A stretch of DNA of 37,941 bases from CAYGSN01 sp964352675 (GTDB taxonomy: Bacteria > Pseudomonadota > Alphaproteobacteria > Micavibrionales > Micavibrionaceae): assembly GCA_964352675.1 (NCBI GenBank), contig CAYGSN010000017.1, positions 1-37,941 of the forward strand, in the 5' to 3' direction. This document shows, one piece after another, positions 1 through 6,619 of the stretch. A program made the position numbers and the translations under genes. The notes below the pieces were generated by a model. The model did no database searches, was not told the DNA's origin, and saw only the letters and a program-made list of their open reading frames with translations. The stretch's first letter is position 1; each line of letters opens with the position of its first letter.

Positions 1-60
1 TATCATGGCCGCGTGAAGGCACTGGCCGAAGGCGCCCGTGAAGGCGGACTTCAGTTTTAA
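1..60 (+). CDS. rplR: 50S ribosomal protein L18, C-terminal end only
   Basis: The first 20 codons of the window read as the tail of L18 (ends ...AREGGLQF then TAA), the 5S rRNA-binding protein of the large subunit. The closing GLxF is typical of L18, and its place directly before S5 is the standard spc-operon order. The gene starts outside the window, so nothing can be said of its start. Confidence 0.9.
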   Translation, partial: YHGRVKALAEGAREGGLQF

Positions 61-83
61 GCGAAGGATTTTAGGAGAATATA

Positions 84-656
84 ATGGCACAACCGCAATT
101 TAAAAAAGAACAAGAGCGCGCAGAGGGCGATGAGCTGATCGAGCGTCTGGTTGGTATCAACCGTGTGGCCAAAGTGGTCAAAGGTGGACGCCGTTTCGGG
201 TTTGCCGCACTGGTCGTTGTTGGTGATGGCAAGGGCCGCGTCGGTCACGGTCACGCCAAAGCGCGTGAGGTACCTGAGGCAATCAAGAAAGCGACAGACC
301 AAGCGAAGCGCAAGATGATCCGCGTTCCCCTGCGTGAAGGCCGAACTTTGCATCACGATGTAAAAGGCCGCAGCGGCGCCGGTAAGGTTTTACTTCGCTC
401 CGCACCTGCCGGTACCGGTATTATTGCCGGCGGCCCTATGCGTGCGGTGTTTGAAGCTCTGGGTATTCACGATGTGGTGGCCAAGGCAATCGGTTCCAGC
501 AACCCGTACTCCATGGTGAACGCAACGTTTGATGCGCTGAGCGCGATGGAAAGTCCGCGTCACGTGGCTGGTCGCCGCAACAAAAAAGTGAGCGACGTTG
601 TATCCAACCGTGAAGCCAATATGCAGGCTGAGACCAGCGAAGAAGTAAAAGGATAA
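84..656 (+). CDS. rpsE: 30S ribosomal protein S5
   Basis: S5 of the small subunit, which helps decoding accuracy and assembly. The 190-residue product has the N-terminal double-stranded-RNA-binding fold at about 12-75 (INRVAKVVKGGRRFGFAALV, GDGKGRVG) and the C-terminal domain at about 90-160 (APAGTGIIAGGPMRAVFE, GSSNPYSMVNATFDAL). An AGGAG Shine-Dalgarno lies 8 bases before the ATG. It sits 23 bases after rplR and 6 before rpmD, so it is cotranscribed in the spc operon. Length is close to the alphaproteobacterial norm. Confidence 0.97.
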   Translation: MAQPQFKKEQERAEGDELIERLVGINRVAKVVKGGRRFGFAALVVVGDGKGRVGHGHAKAREVPEAIKKATDQAKRKMIRVPLREGRTLHHDVKGRSGAGKVLLRSAPAGTGIIAGGPMRAVFEALGIHDVVAKAIGSSNPYSMVNATFDALSAMESPRHVAGRRNKKVSDVVSNREANMQAETSEEVKG

Positions 657-662
657 AGGGCG

Positions 663-1082
663 ATGGCTGAAGATAAAGAGAAAAAAGAAACAAAAGTAAA
701 GAAGGCTCCGGCCAAGGCTGCTGCTACGAAAAAGGCCGCTCCTGCAAAGAAAGCTGCTCCAAAGAAGGAAACAGCGAAGAAAGCGGACGCTAAACCGGCT
801 CCTGCGAAAAAGCCTGCCGAAGCTCCCAAGGCCGCAGATAAGAAGCCTGCTGAGAAAAAAGAAGCAGCCCCAAAAAAGGCCGCGGTGAAAAAGCCGTCCG
901 GCAAGACCGTACGCGTGACGCAGACCGGTTCGCCGATCAGTCGCCAACCAGATCAGCGCCAGACGTTGATTGGTTTAGGGCTCAACAAAATGCACCGCAC
1001 GCGCGAGCTGGAGGATACCCCTTCCGTGCGCGGCATGATTAGAAAAGTCAGCCACCTCTTGAAGGTCGAAGACGCAGCTTAA
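663..1082 (+). CDS. rpmD: 50S ribosomal protein L30 with a long lysine/alanine-rich N-terminal extension
   Basis: Residues 81-139 are a complete L30 domain (KTVRVTQTGSPI, then QRQTLIGLGLNKMHRTRELE, VRGMIRKVSHL), a large-subunit protein usually only about 60 residues long. Residues 1-80 are an added low-complexity Lys/Ala/Pro tail with repeated AAPAKK- and KPAEKK-like units, resembling histone H1 tails. The ATG at 663 has purine-rich AAGGATAAAGGG before it and lies 6 bases after rpsE, so translation of the tail is likely. A later internal start cannot be excluded because no other ATG precedes the L30 domain closely. Extensions of ribosomal proteins occur in some alphaproteobacteria; the role of this one is unknown. 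Confidence 0.92.
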   Translation: MAEDKEKKETKVKKAPAKAAATKKAAPAKKAAPKKETAKKADAKPAPAKKPAEAPKAADKKPAEKKEAAPKKAAVKKPSGKTVRVTQTGSPISRQPDQRQTLIGLGLNKMHRTRELEDTPSVRGMIRKVSHLLKVEDAA

Positions 1083-1093
1083 GGATAAAAATA

Positions 1094-1609
1094 ATGAAAC
1101 TGAATGAACTCTCACCTAAAGAAGGCTCAAAGAAACCCCGCACCAGAGTGGGGCGCGGTATCGGTTCTGGCAAGGGCAAGACGGCAGGCAAAGGTCATAA
1201 AGGTCAAAAGGCCCGCTCAGGTGTGGCTATAAAGGGATTTGAAGGCGGACAGATGCCATTGTATCAACGCTTGCCGAAGCTGGGCTTTAGCAACACGGCG
1301 TTCACGACCAATCTGGCGGAATTGTCCCTGGGCAAGCTGCAGGCGGCTATTGATTCTAAAAAGCTGGATGCCAAAAAAACAATTGATGAAGATTCTCTCG
1401 TGGCTGCGCGTGTTATCCGCCGCAAGCGCGATGGTGTGAAATTGTTGGCGAGCGGCGCGCTAACAACCAAGGTTGATCTCAAGATTACCAAAGTCACAAA
1501 GGGCGCTCAGGCTGCCGTTGAAAAGGCGGGCGGTAAGATTGAACTTATCGTTAAGCAGGTTGCTCCCGTTAAAAAACGCGGCGAGAAAGCAAAAGCGGCG
1601 GCGAAGTAG
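1094..1609 (+). CDS. rplO: 50S ribosomal protein L15
   Basis: L15 of the large subunit, 171 residues. The N-terminal glycine/lysine-rich rRNA-binding part is classic (RVGRGIGSGKGKTAGKGHKG, GFEGGQMPLYQRLPKLGF), followed by the globular L15 domain to about residue 155. The C-terminus ends in a short basic tail (KKRGEKAKAAAK) past the usual end, milder than the tails of L30 and L17 here. The ATG follows rpmD by 11 bases with AAGGAT upstream. A good rho-independent terminator lies downstream, before secY. Confidence 0.97.
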   Translation: MKLNELSPKEGSKKPRTRVGRGIGSGKGKTAGKGHKGQKARSGVAIKGFEGGQMPLYQRLPKLGFSNTAFTTNLAELSLGKLQAAIDSKKLDAKKTIDEDSLVAARVIRRKRDGVKLLASGALTTKVDLKITKVTKGAQAAVEKAGGKIELIVKQVAPVKKRGEKAKAAAK

Positions 1610-1637
1610 CTTCTTTAGAGGAAATATTTAAAAATTC

Positions 1638-1664
1638 AAAAGCCCCAAATCTGGGGCTTTTTTA
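1638..1664 (+). terminator. Rho-independent terminator after rplO
   Basis: The stem AAAAGCCCC / GGGGCTTTT has nine pairs around the 6-base loop AAATCT and is followed by a T run. It separates rplO from secY, so secY-adk may depend on read-through or on a promoter in 1665-1739, where I see no convincing one. Confidence 0.85.
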
Positions 1665-1739
1665 TTTCTTCCTCTTGCCCCCGGCCTCTCTTTTCTTTAT
1701 TTATTTGTCTTCACTGATTTCATTTGAAAGGGCTCTACT

Positions 1740-3083
1740 ATGGCATCGGCCGCTGAACAACTCGCGAAAAACGCAAACTGGGGTGCTCTGGCAAAAGCCT
1801 CCGAGCTCAAAAAACGCCTCCTCTTCGTATTGGGCGCCCTGCTGGTCTATCGCTTGGGAACCTATATTCCCGTGCCGGGTATCGATCCTTATGTGTGGAA
1901 CGAGATTTTCACGCAAAAAGGCGGCGGTATTTTGGATATGTTCAATCTGTTCTCCGGCGGCGCGTTGAGCCGTATGACGATTTTTGCCCTGAATATCATG
2001 CCTTACATCTCGGCTTCAATTATCATGCAGTTGGCCACGGCGATGTCGCCCAAGCTGGAAGAGCTTAAGAAAGAGGGCGAAGTTGGCCGTCAGAAAATCA
2101 ACCAGTATACGCGTTACCTGACTGTGTTTTTGGCTGCTATACAGGCTTATGGCCTGGCTGTAGGGCTGGAAGGCATGCAGGGGCAGAGCGGCTCGGCCGT
2201 GATCGATCCCGGCCTTTTCTTCCGGATTTCCACCGTGATCACCATTGTCGGCGGCACGGTCTTCCTGATGTGGTTGGGCGAGCAGATTACTGCGCGCGGC
2301 ATTGGAAACGGGATTTCTCTGATTATTTTTGCCGGTATTGTCGCCGGGCTGCCTGGTGCCGTGGGGAGCACGCTTGAGTTGGGCCGTCAGGGCCAATTTA
2401 ATTTCTTGGAGCTGATCTTCCTGTTCGGGCTGATTATTGCCGTGATTGCGTTTATCGTGTTTATGGAGCGTGCCGCGCGGCGTGTCGTGGTGCAATATCC
2501 GAAACGCCAGGTTGGTAACAAAATGATGGGTGGGGAGCAAAACCATATTCCCCTGAAGCTCAACACATCCGGGGTTATCCCGCCGATTTTTGCGTCCTCT
2601 CTGTTGCTGTTGCCGCTTACTATTGTCGGGTTCTCCGGCGCTGAAGGCGGTGACTTTACCGCCGCCGTTGCCCGCTATCTCCAGCATGGCCAGCCGATTT
2701 ATATGATTCTCTATGGCGCCCTGATTGCCTTTTTTGCCTTTTTCTACACTGCGATTGTATTCAATCCTGAGGAAAATGCAGAAATGTTGCGTAAATATGG
2801 CGGGTTCGTGCCCGGTATTCGTCCCGGAAAAAACACAGCGGATTATCTGGATTACATCCTGACGCGCCTGACAACCATTGGCGCGGCTTATCTGGTGCTG
2901 ATCTGTCTTTTGCCGGAGTTTCTGATCTCCAAATACAATATGCCGTTTTATTTCGGCGGGACCAGCCTTCTGATCGTGGTCAGCGTGACCCTCGATACGG
3001 TAGGGCAGATTCATTCCCACTTGATTGCGCATCAATATGAAGGTTTAATGAAAAAAGCAAAAATCAGAGGGCGTTCGCGGTGA
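1740..3083 (+). CDS. secY: Protein translocase subunit SecY
   Basis: The central channel of the Sec translocon in the inner membrane. The 447-residue product has about ten hydrophobic segments and family signatures: LLVYRLGTYIPVPGID near the N-terminus, LNIMPYISASIIMQLAT with the plug region, GNGISLIIFAGIVAG, PLKLNTSGVIPPIFASSLLL, and FNPEENAEMLRKYGGFVPGI plus the cytoplasmic C-terminal tail ending RGRSR. AAAGGG lies 6-11 bases before the ATG. The stop overlaps an upstream ATG in the adk frame, but adk more likely starts at 3131. The position between L15 and Adk is standard. Confidence 0.97.
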   Translation: MASAAEQLAKNANWGALAKASELKKRLLFVLGALLVYRLGTYIPVPGIDPYVWNEIFTQKGGGILDMFNLFSGGALSRMTIFALNIMPYISASIIMQLATAMSPKLEELKKEGEVGRQKINQYTRYLTVFLAAIQAYGLAVGLEGMQGQSGSAVIDPGLFFRISTVITIVGGTVFLMWLGEQITARGIGNGISLIIFAGIVAGLPGAVGSTLELGRQGQFNFLELIFLFGLIIAVIAFIVFMERAARRVVVQYPKRQVGNKMMGGEQNHIPLKLNTSGVIPPIFASSLLLLPLTIVGFSGAEGGDFTAAVARYLQHGQPIYMILYGALIAFFAFFYTAIVFNPEENAEMLRKYGGFVPGIRPGKNTADYLDYILTRLTTIGAAYLVLICLLPEFLISKYNMPFYFGGTSLLIVVSVTLDTVGQIHSHLIAHQYEGLMKKAKIRGRSR

Positions 3084-3130
3084 TGCCTTCTTTATTGCAT
3101 GAAACGGCTCATTTTAAGGATGACGATTTA

Positions 3131-3712
3131 ATGAATCTGATTATATTCGGCCCCCCCGGCGCAGGGAAAGGCACGCAAGCGGCGCGTCTCCAGGAAAATC
3201 ATAGACTTAAGAAACTCTCTACCGGAGACATGCTGCGGGCGGAGGTGCAGAGCGAAAGTGCGCTGGGCCAGCGTATCGGGCATTTGATCGAAGCTGGGGA
3301 GCTGGTTCCGGACGATATTATCATTGAGCTGATTGCCAATTGTATTTCCGAGCCGGAATGCGAAAAAGGGTTCATTTTAGACGGATTCCCCCGCACGGTG
3401 CCCCAGGCGGGGGCTCTGGACAATATGCTGGGCCATATGGCACGCAAAATCGACCATGTGATCGTTCTGGAAGTGGATGAGGGTAGCCTGCTCGACCGGA
3501 TTAAGAGCCGCGTAGAGGAAACCGGCGGTGCCCGTAATGATGATAATGAGGAGACCCTCAAGCACCGTCTGGCCGTTTACCACGACCTGACAGAGCCTGT
3601 TTTGCCGTATTACGAGGAAAAGGGGCTTTTGCGCCGAATCGACGGTATGCAGGCCATTGATGAGGTCAGTCGGCAGATTGAGGCGGCTCTCGATAAAAAG
3701 CAGGCTGCTTAA
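3131..3712 (+). CDS. adk: Adenylate kinase (short-lid form)
   Basis: Converts ATP + AMP to 2 ADP. The P-loop GPPGAGKGTQ lies at residues 7-16, followed by the NMP-binding region (KLSTGDMLRAEV), the DGFPRT motif and a short lid (RIKSRVEETGGARNDDNEET) without the zinc cysteines of long forms. At 193 residues it matches the short bacterial class. The frame is open from an ATG at 3080, but that would add 17 unrelated residues. The ATG at 3131 has AAGGAT about 10 bases upstream and puts the beta-strand NLIIFGPPG at the N-terminus, so I chose it. It is probably cotranscribed with secY. Confidence 0.95.
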   Translation: MNLIIFGPPGAGKGTQAARLQENHRLKKLSTGDMLRAEVQSESALGQRIGHLIEAGELVPDDIIIELIANCISEPECEKGFILDGFPRTVPQAGALDNMLGHMARKIDHVIVLEVDEGSLLDRIKSRVEETGGARNDDNEETLKHRLAVYHDLTEPVLPYYEEKGLLRRIDGMQAIDEVSRQIEAALDKKQAA

Positions 3713-3750
3713 AACCTTTTTTTAAAACCCTAAATTAATGCAATAAAAGC

Positions 3751-3779
3751 TTGACGATAGGCACGCAAATGCCTATATT
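3751..3779 (+). promoter_or_regulatory. Sigma70-type promoter for the alpha operon (rpsM-rpsK-rpoA-rplQ)
   Basis: TTGACG at 3751-3756 and TATATT at 3774-3779 are separated by exactly 17 bases, close to consensus, in the 212-base gap between adk and rpsM. Transcription would start near 3786, giving a leader of about 140 bases. No other candidate of this quality is in the gap. Confidence 0.75.
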
Positions 3780-3785
3780 CCGCAC

Positions 3786-3808
3786 ATTCTTCAAAAATGG
3801 TGAAGAAT
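3786..3808 (+). promoter_or_regulatory. Perfect hairpin at the predicted start of the rpsM leader
   Basis: ATTCTTCA (3786-3793) and TGAAGAAT (3801-3808) form an 8-pair stem with a 7-base loop, right where the rpsM transcript should begin. It could protect the 5' end or take part in control of the operon. The classic S4 autoregulation site is not expected here because rpsD is not in this operon. Function is inferred only from position. Confidence 0.45.
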
Positions 3809-3924
3809 AACGTTTACAACCCGGCGCTGTGAAAGTGTAACGAACGGAGCAGAAAACGGGTTGGCCTGGGTTTTTCAGGGCGGTTTGCAAGGAAAAGCCT
3901 TAAGAAATATGAAAGGAACATAAA

Positions 3925-4296
3925 ATGGCACGTATTGCTGGTGTTAACGTACCAGATAAGAAGCGCATTCCCATCGCGCTGACTTATATCACTGGAATTG
4001 GCCGGACCACGGCTTTTAAAATCTGCGAAAAATTGAATATCGATGTTCAAATGCGTATGGGTGAAGCACCTGAAGACGTATTGAACGCTATCCGTACGGA
4101 AATTGATAGCAGTGCATATAAAATCGAAGGCGATCTGCGCCGTGAGGTATCCATGAACATCAAGCGTTTGATGGACATGAAATGCTATCGCGGGTTGCGT
4201 CATCGCTCTGGCCTGCCTGTAAACGGTCAGCGTACTAAAACCAATGCCCGCACACGCAAGGGCCCGGCCAAACCAATCGCTGGCAAGAAGAAATAG
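3925..4296 (+). CDS. rpsM: 30S ribosomal protein S13
   Basis: S13 of the small-subunit head, contacting the P-site tRNA and L5. The 123-residue product shows ARIAGVNVPDKKRIPIALTY and IGRTTAFKICEKLNI at the N-terminus and the basic C-terminal signature RGLRHRSGLPVNGQRTKTNA with a GPAKPIAGKKK tail. GAAAGGAA lies 7 bases before the ATG. It is the first gene after the 3751 promoter and lies 13 bases before rpsK. Confidence 0.97.
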   Translation: MARIAGVNVPDKKRIPIALTYITGIGRTTAFKICEKLNIDVQMRMGEAPEDVLNAIRTEIDSSAYKIEGDLRREVSMNIKRLMDMKCYRGLRHRSGLPVNGQRTKTNARTRKGPAKPIAGKKK

Positions 4297-4309
4297 GGAG
4301 GGTTGAAAA

Positions 4310-4693
4310 ATGGCTAAACCAAGAGCAAAGAAAAAAGAGAAAAAGAATATCGTGACCGGCGTTGTGCATGTGAATTCCACATTTAACAACACGCTGATTA
4401 CTATTACGGATGCGCAGGGCAATGTTGTGTCCTGGTCTTCCGCGGGCATGATGGGCTTTAAGGGTTCCCGCAAATCTACGCCGTACGCGGCGCAGATGGC
4501 AGCAGAAGATGCTGGCCGCAAGGCGCAGGAACACGGTATGAAGGAGCTGGACGTTAAGGTTAAAGGTCCCGGTTCAGGCCGTGAATCGGCCCTGCGTGCA
4601 TTGCAGAGCATCGGCTTTGAAATCAAATCCATCGCGGATATCACGCCTATCCCGCATAACGGTTGCCGCCCGCCGAAAAAGCGCCGCGTTTAA
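4310..4693 (+). CDS. rpsK: 30S ribosomal protein S11
   Basis: S11 of the small-subunit platform, near the Shine-Dalgarno helix. Motifs present are VHVNSTFNNTLITITDAQGN, SSAGMMGFKGSRKSTPYAAQ and the C-terminal VTPIPHNGCRPPKKRRV-like end (here DITPIPHNGC). Its 127 residues are normal. AGGGAGGG lies ahead of the ATG, 13 bases after rpsM. It is part of the alpha operon. Confidence 0.97.
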   Translation: MAKPRAKKKEKKNIVTGVVHVNSTFNNTLITITDAQGNVVSWSSAGMMGFKGSRKSTPYAAQMAAEDAGRKAQEHGMKELDVKVKGPGSGRESALRALQSIGFEIKSIADITPIPHNGCRPPKKRRV

Positions 4694-4746
4694 TCATTAG
4701 AAATACACCCGATTCAAAAATTGGAAAAAACCAAAGGAAAGACAAA

Positions 4747-5760
4747 ATGATACAGAAGAACTGGCAAGAGCTGATTAAACCCACCAAGCTGGATATCAAA
4801 ACCACCGCAAATACCAATATTGGAAAAGTTGTGGCCGAACCTCTGGAGCGCGGCTTTGGCCTGACGCTTGGTAATTCTCTGCGCCGTATTTTGATTTCAT
4901 CCCTGCAGGGTGCGGCTGTAACCGCCGTTCAGATTGAGGGCGTTTTGCATGAGTTCTCTTCTATTGAAGGTGTGCGCGAAGACGTAACGGATATTATCCT
5001 GAACATCAAATCTCTGGCCGTGCGTATGCACGCCGAAGGTCCGAAGAAGATGCGTCTGTCTGCCGCCGGTCCTTGCGAAGTGACGGCTGCGCAGATCGAA
5101 GCGGGTGCTGATATTGAAATCATGAACCCGGATCTGGTGATTTGTACGCTGGATAAAGGCGCGAAGCTGAATATCGAGATGACAGTGAACACCGGCAAGG
5201 GCTATCGCCCATCTGCTCAGAACCGTCCCGAAGAAGCACCTGTTGGCCTGATTCCAATCGATTCTGTTTTCTCTCCTGTGCGCAAGGTCACATACGAAGT
5301 TGAAGACACCCGCGTGGGTCAGATCACAGATTACGACAAGCTGACGCTTGTGGTTGAAACCAATGGCGTGATTTCTCCTGACGATGCTGTGGCCTATGCT
5401 GCGCGTATCATGCAGGACCAGCTCCAGGTCTTTGTGAATTTTGAAGAGCCGAAGCAGGCGACACAGAAAGAAGAAAACGAAGAGCTGCCATTCAACAAGA
5501 ATCTGCTGAAGAAGGTTGAGGAGCTTGAGTTGTCTGTTCGTTCTGCCAACTGCCTGAAGAACGACAATATCGTTTATATTGGTGATCTGGTACAGAAGAG
5601 CGAAGGCGATATGCTTCGCACACCGAATTTTGGCCGGAAATCTTTGAACGAAATCAAAGAAGTTCTGACCGTTATGGGCTTGCATCTTGGTATGCAGGTT
5701 GAAGGCTGGCCTCCTGAGAATATCGAGGAAGTTGCCAAGAAAGTTGACGAAACTTTCTAA
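4747..5760 (+). CDS. rpoA: DNA-directed RNA polymerase subunit alpha
   Basis: The alpha subunit, which nucleates RNA polymerase assembly and contacts UP elements and activators. The N-terminal domain (about 1-230) includes VAEPLERGFGLTLGNSLRRI and LISSLQGAAVTAVQIEGV. The C-terminal domain (about 255-325) includes LELSVRSANCLKNDNI and LRTPNFGRKSLNEIKEVL. The frame is open upstream to within rpsK, but the ATG at 4747 has AAAGGAAAGA just before it and gives the usual N-terminus MIQKNWQELIKP and a normal 337-residue length. It is 53 bases after rpsK. Confidence 0.97.
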   Translation: MIQKNWQELIKPTKLDIKTTANTNIGKVVAEPLERGFGLTLGNSLRRILISSLQGAAVTAVQIEGVLHEFSSIEGVREDVTDIILNIKSLAVRMHAEGPKKMRLSAAGPCEVTAAQIEAGADIEIMNPDLVICTLDKGAKLNIEMTVNTGKGYRPSAQNRPEEAPVGLIPIDSVFSPVRKVTYEVEDTRVGQITDYDKLTLVVETNGVISPDDAVAYAARIMQDQLQVFVNFEEPKQATQKEENEELPFNKNLLKKVEELELSVRSANCLKNDNIVYIGDLVQKSEGDMLRTPNFGRKSLNEIKEVLTVMGLHLGMQVEGWPPENIEEVAKKVDETF

Positions 5761-5764
5761 GTTT

Positions 5765-5859
5765 CGGGCGTTGTGCCCGGCGCTGCGGCGGAACGGCATC
5801 CTTTTTGGATTGCGAGTGGCCGGGGCGGTTAATCATCATGGCCTTACCCGTTTAAGGCC
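5765..5859 (+). other. Structured rpoA-rplQ intergenic spacer
   Basis: The 140-base gap between rpoA and rplQ is unusually long for this junction. It holds at least two hairpins: CGGGC/GCCCG at 5765-5779 with a 5-base loop, and GGCCTTA/TAAGGCC at 5840-5859 with a 6-base loop. Neither has a T tract, so they do not look like terminators. They could be processing or attenuation structures that adjust L17 relative to RpoA. Confidence 0.45.
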
Positions 5860-5900
5860 GTAATCGGCGCCGCAGGTGGCGCGTTAAAAGGAGAGACGAT

Positions 5901-6569
5901 ATGAAACATCGTATTAAACAGCGCAAGCTGAACCGTTCAACCAGCCACCGTAAGGCAATGCTGGCGAATATGGCGGCCTCTTTGGTCAAGCATGAACAGA
6001 TTGTAACAACACTGCCCAAAGCCAAGGAGCTAAAGCCCTATATCGAAAAGCTGATCACCATGGGCAAGCAAGCCAATGACAAGCCTGACAGCGCTTTGGC
6101 AAAACGCCGCCAGGCCGTTTCCCGCATGCGTGATGAGGCGATGGTCGCGAAGATTTTTGATGTGCTGGCCGAGCGCTATGCCGATCGTCCGGGTGGTTAT
6201 ACCCGCGTGCTAAAGGCCGGTTTCCGCTATGGCGATGCCGCGCCGATGGCTGTGATTGAGCTGGTTGACCGCGATCCCGAAGCCAAGGGCAAGGATTCCG
6301 GTCCCGTGCCGACATTCGGCGTGGAAACGGACTTCAATCCCGGAGCCTCCGAAGAAGTCAAAGCGAAGCGTGCAGAGAACAAAGCCAAGAAAGAAAAGGG
6401 CGAAAAGGCTGAGGCCTCTGAGGACAAGCCCAAGGCGAAGAAGTCAGCGGCCTCAAAGCCAACACCCGGTAAAGCCAAGCCGAAAAAGGATCAGGCCGGC
6501 GCGGTCAGCTCCAAAAAATCGACACAGGCTCCGAAAAAAGCACCGGCTGCCCCGCAGAAGAAGATTTAA
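5901..6569 (+). CDS. rplQ: 50S ribosomal protein L17 with a long basic C-terminal tail
   Basis: Residues 1-123 are a full L17 domain (MKHRIKQRKLNRSTSHRKAM, ANMAASLVKHEQIVTTLPKA, GGYTRVLKAGFRYGDAAPMA), a protein near the peptide exit tunnel. Residues 148-222 add a disordered tail rich in Lys, Ala, Pro, Glu and Ser. L17 is usually 120-140 residues, so this is a large addition and parallels the N-terminal tail of L30 in the same window. AAAAGGAGAG lies 7 bases before the ATG. It is the last gene of the alpha operon and ends at a strong terminator. Confidence 0.95.
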   Translation: MKHRIKQRKLNRSTSHRKAMLANMAASLVKHEQIVTTLPKAKELKPYIEKLITMGKQANDKPDSALAKRRQAVSRMRDEAMVAKIFDVLAERYADRPGGYTRVLKAGFRYGDAAPMAVIELVDRDPEAKGKDSGPVPTFGVETDFNPGASEEVKAKRAENKAKKEKGEKAEASEDKPKAKKSAASKPTPGKAKPKKDQAGAVSSKKSTQAPKKAPAAPQKKI

Positions 6570-6592
6570 TATCTTTATAAATACGAATTTCA

Positions 6593-6619
6593 AAAACGGG
6601 CTTTGCGGCCCGTTTTTTT
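6593..6619 (+). terminator. Rho-independent terminator of the alpha operon
   Basis: Stem AAAACGGGC / GCCCGTTTT, nine pairs with a 6-base loop, ending in seven T. The A-rich left arm would also give a T run on the - strand, so it may work in both directions. The panC stop codon (6618-6620 on -) overlaps its right edge, meaning the converging panBC transcript runs into the same hairpin. Confidence 0.88.

Noticed and set aside
720..900. CRISPR- or tandem-repeat-like pattern in the rpmD 5' region.
   Set aside because: The periodicity comes from repeated Lys/Ala/Pro codons; unit lengths vary and there are no spacers.
2016..3035. A 339-codon open frame on the - strand opposite secY.
   Set aside because: Antisense of hydrophobic codons gives a Gln/His/Asn-rich product typical of shadows.
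3080..3130. Extended adk start overlapping the secY stop.
   Set aside because: The added 17 residues are unlike adenylate kinase, and ATG 3131 has a better ribosome site.
3697..3724. Possible terminator at the adk stop (AAGCA/TGCTT followed by T run).
   Set aside because: The stem is only five pairs and the T run is separated from it by AAAACC; too weak to call.
4897..5799. A 300-codon open frame on the - strand opposite rpoA.
   Set aside because: Fully within a conserved gene, no domain and no Shine-Dalgarno.
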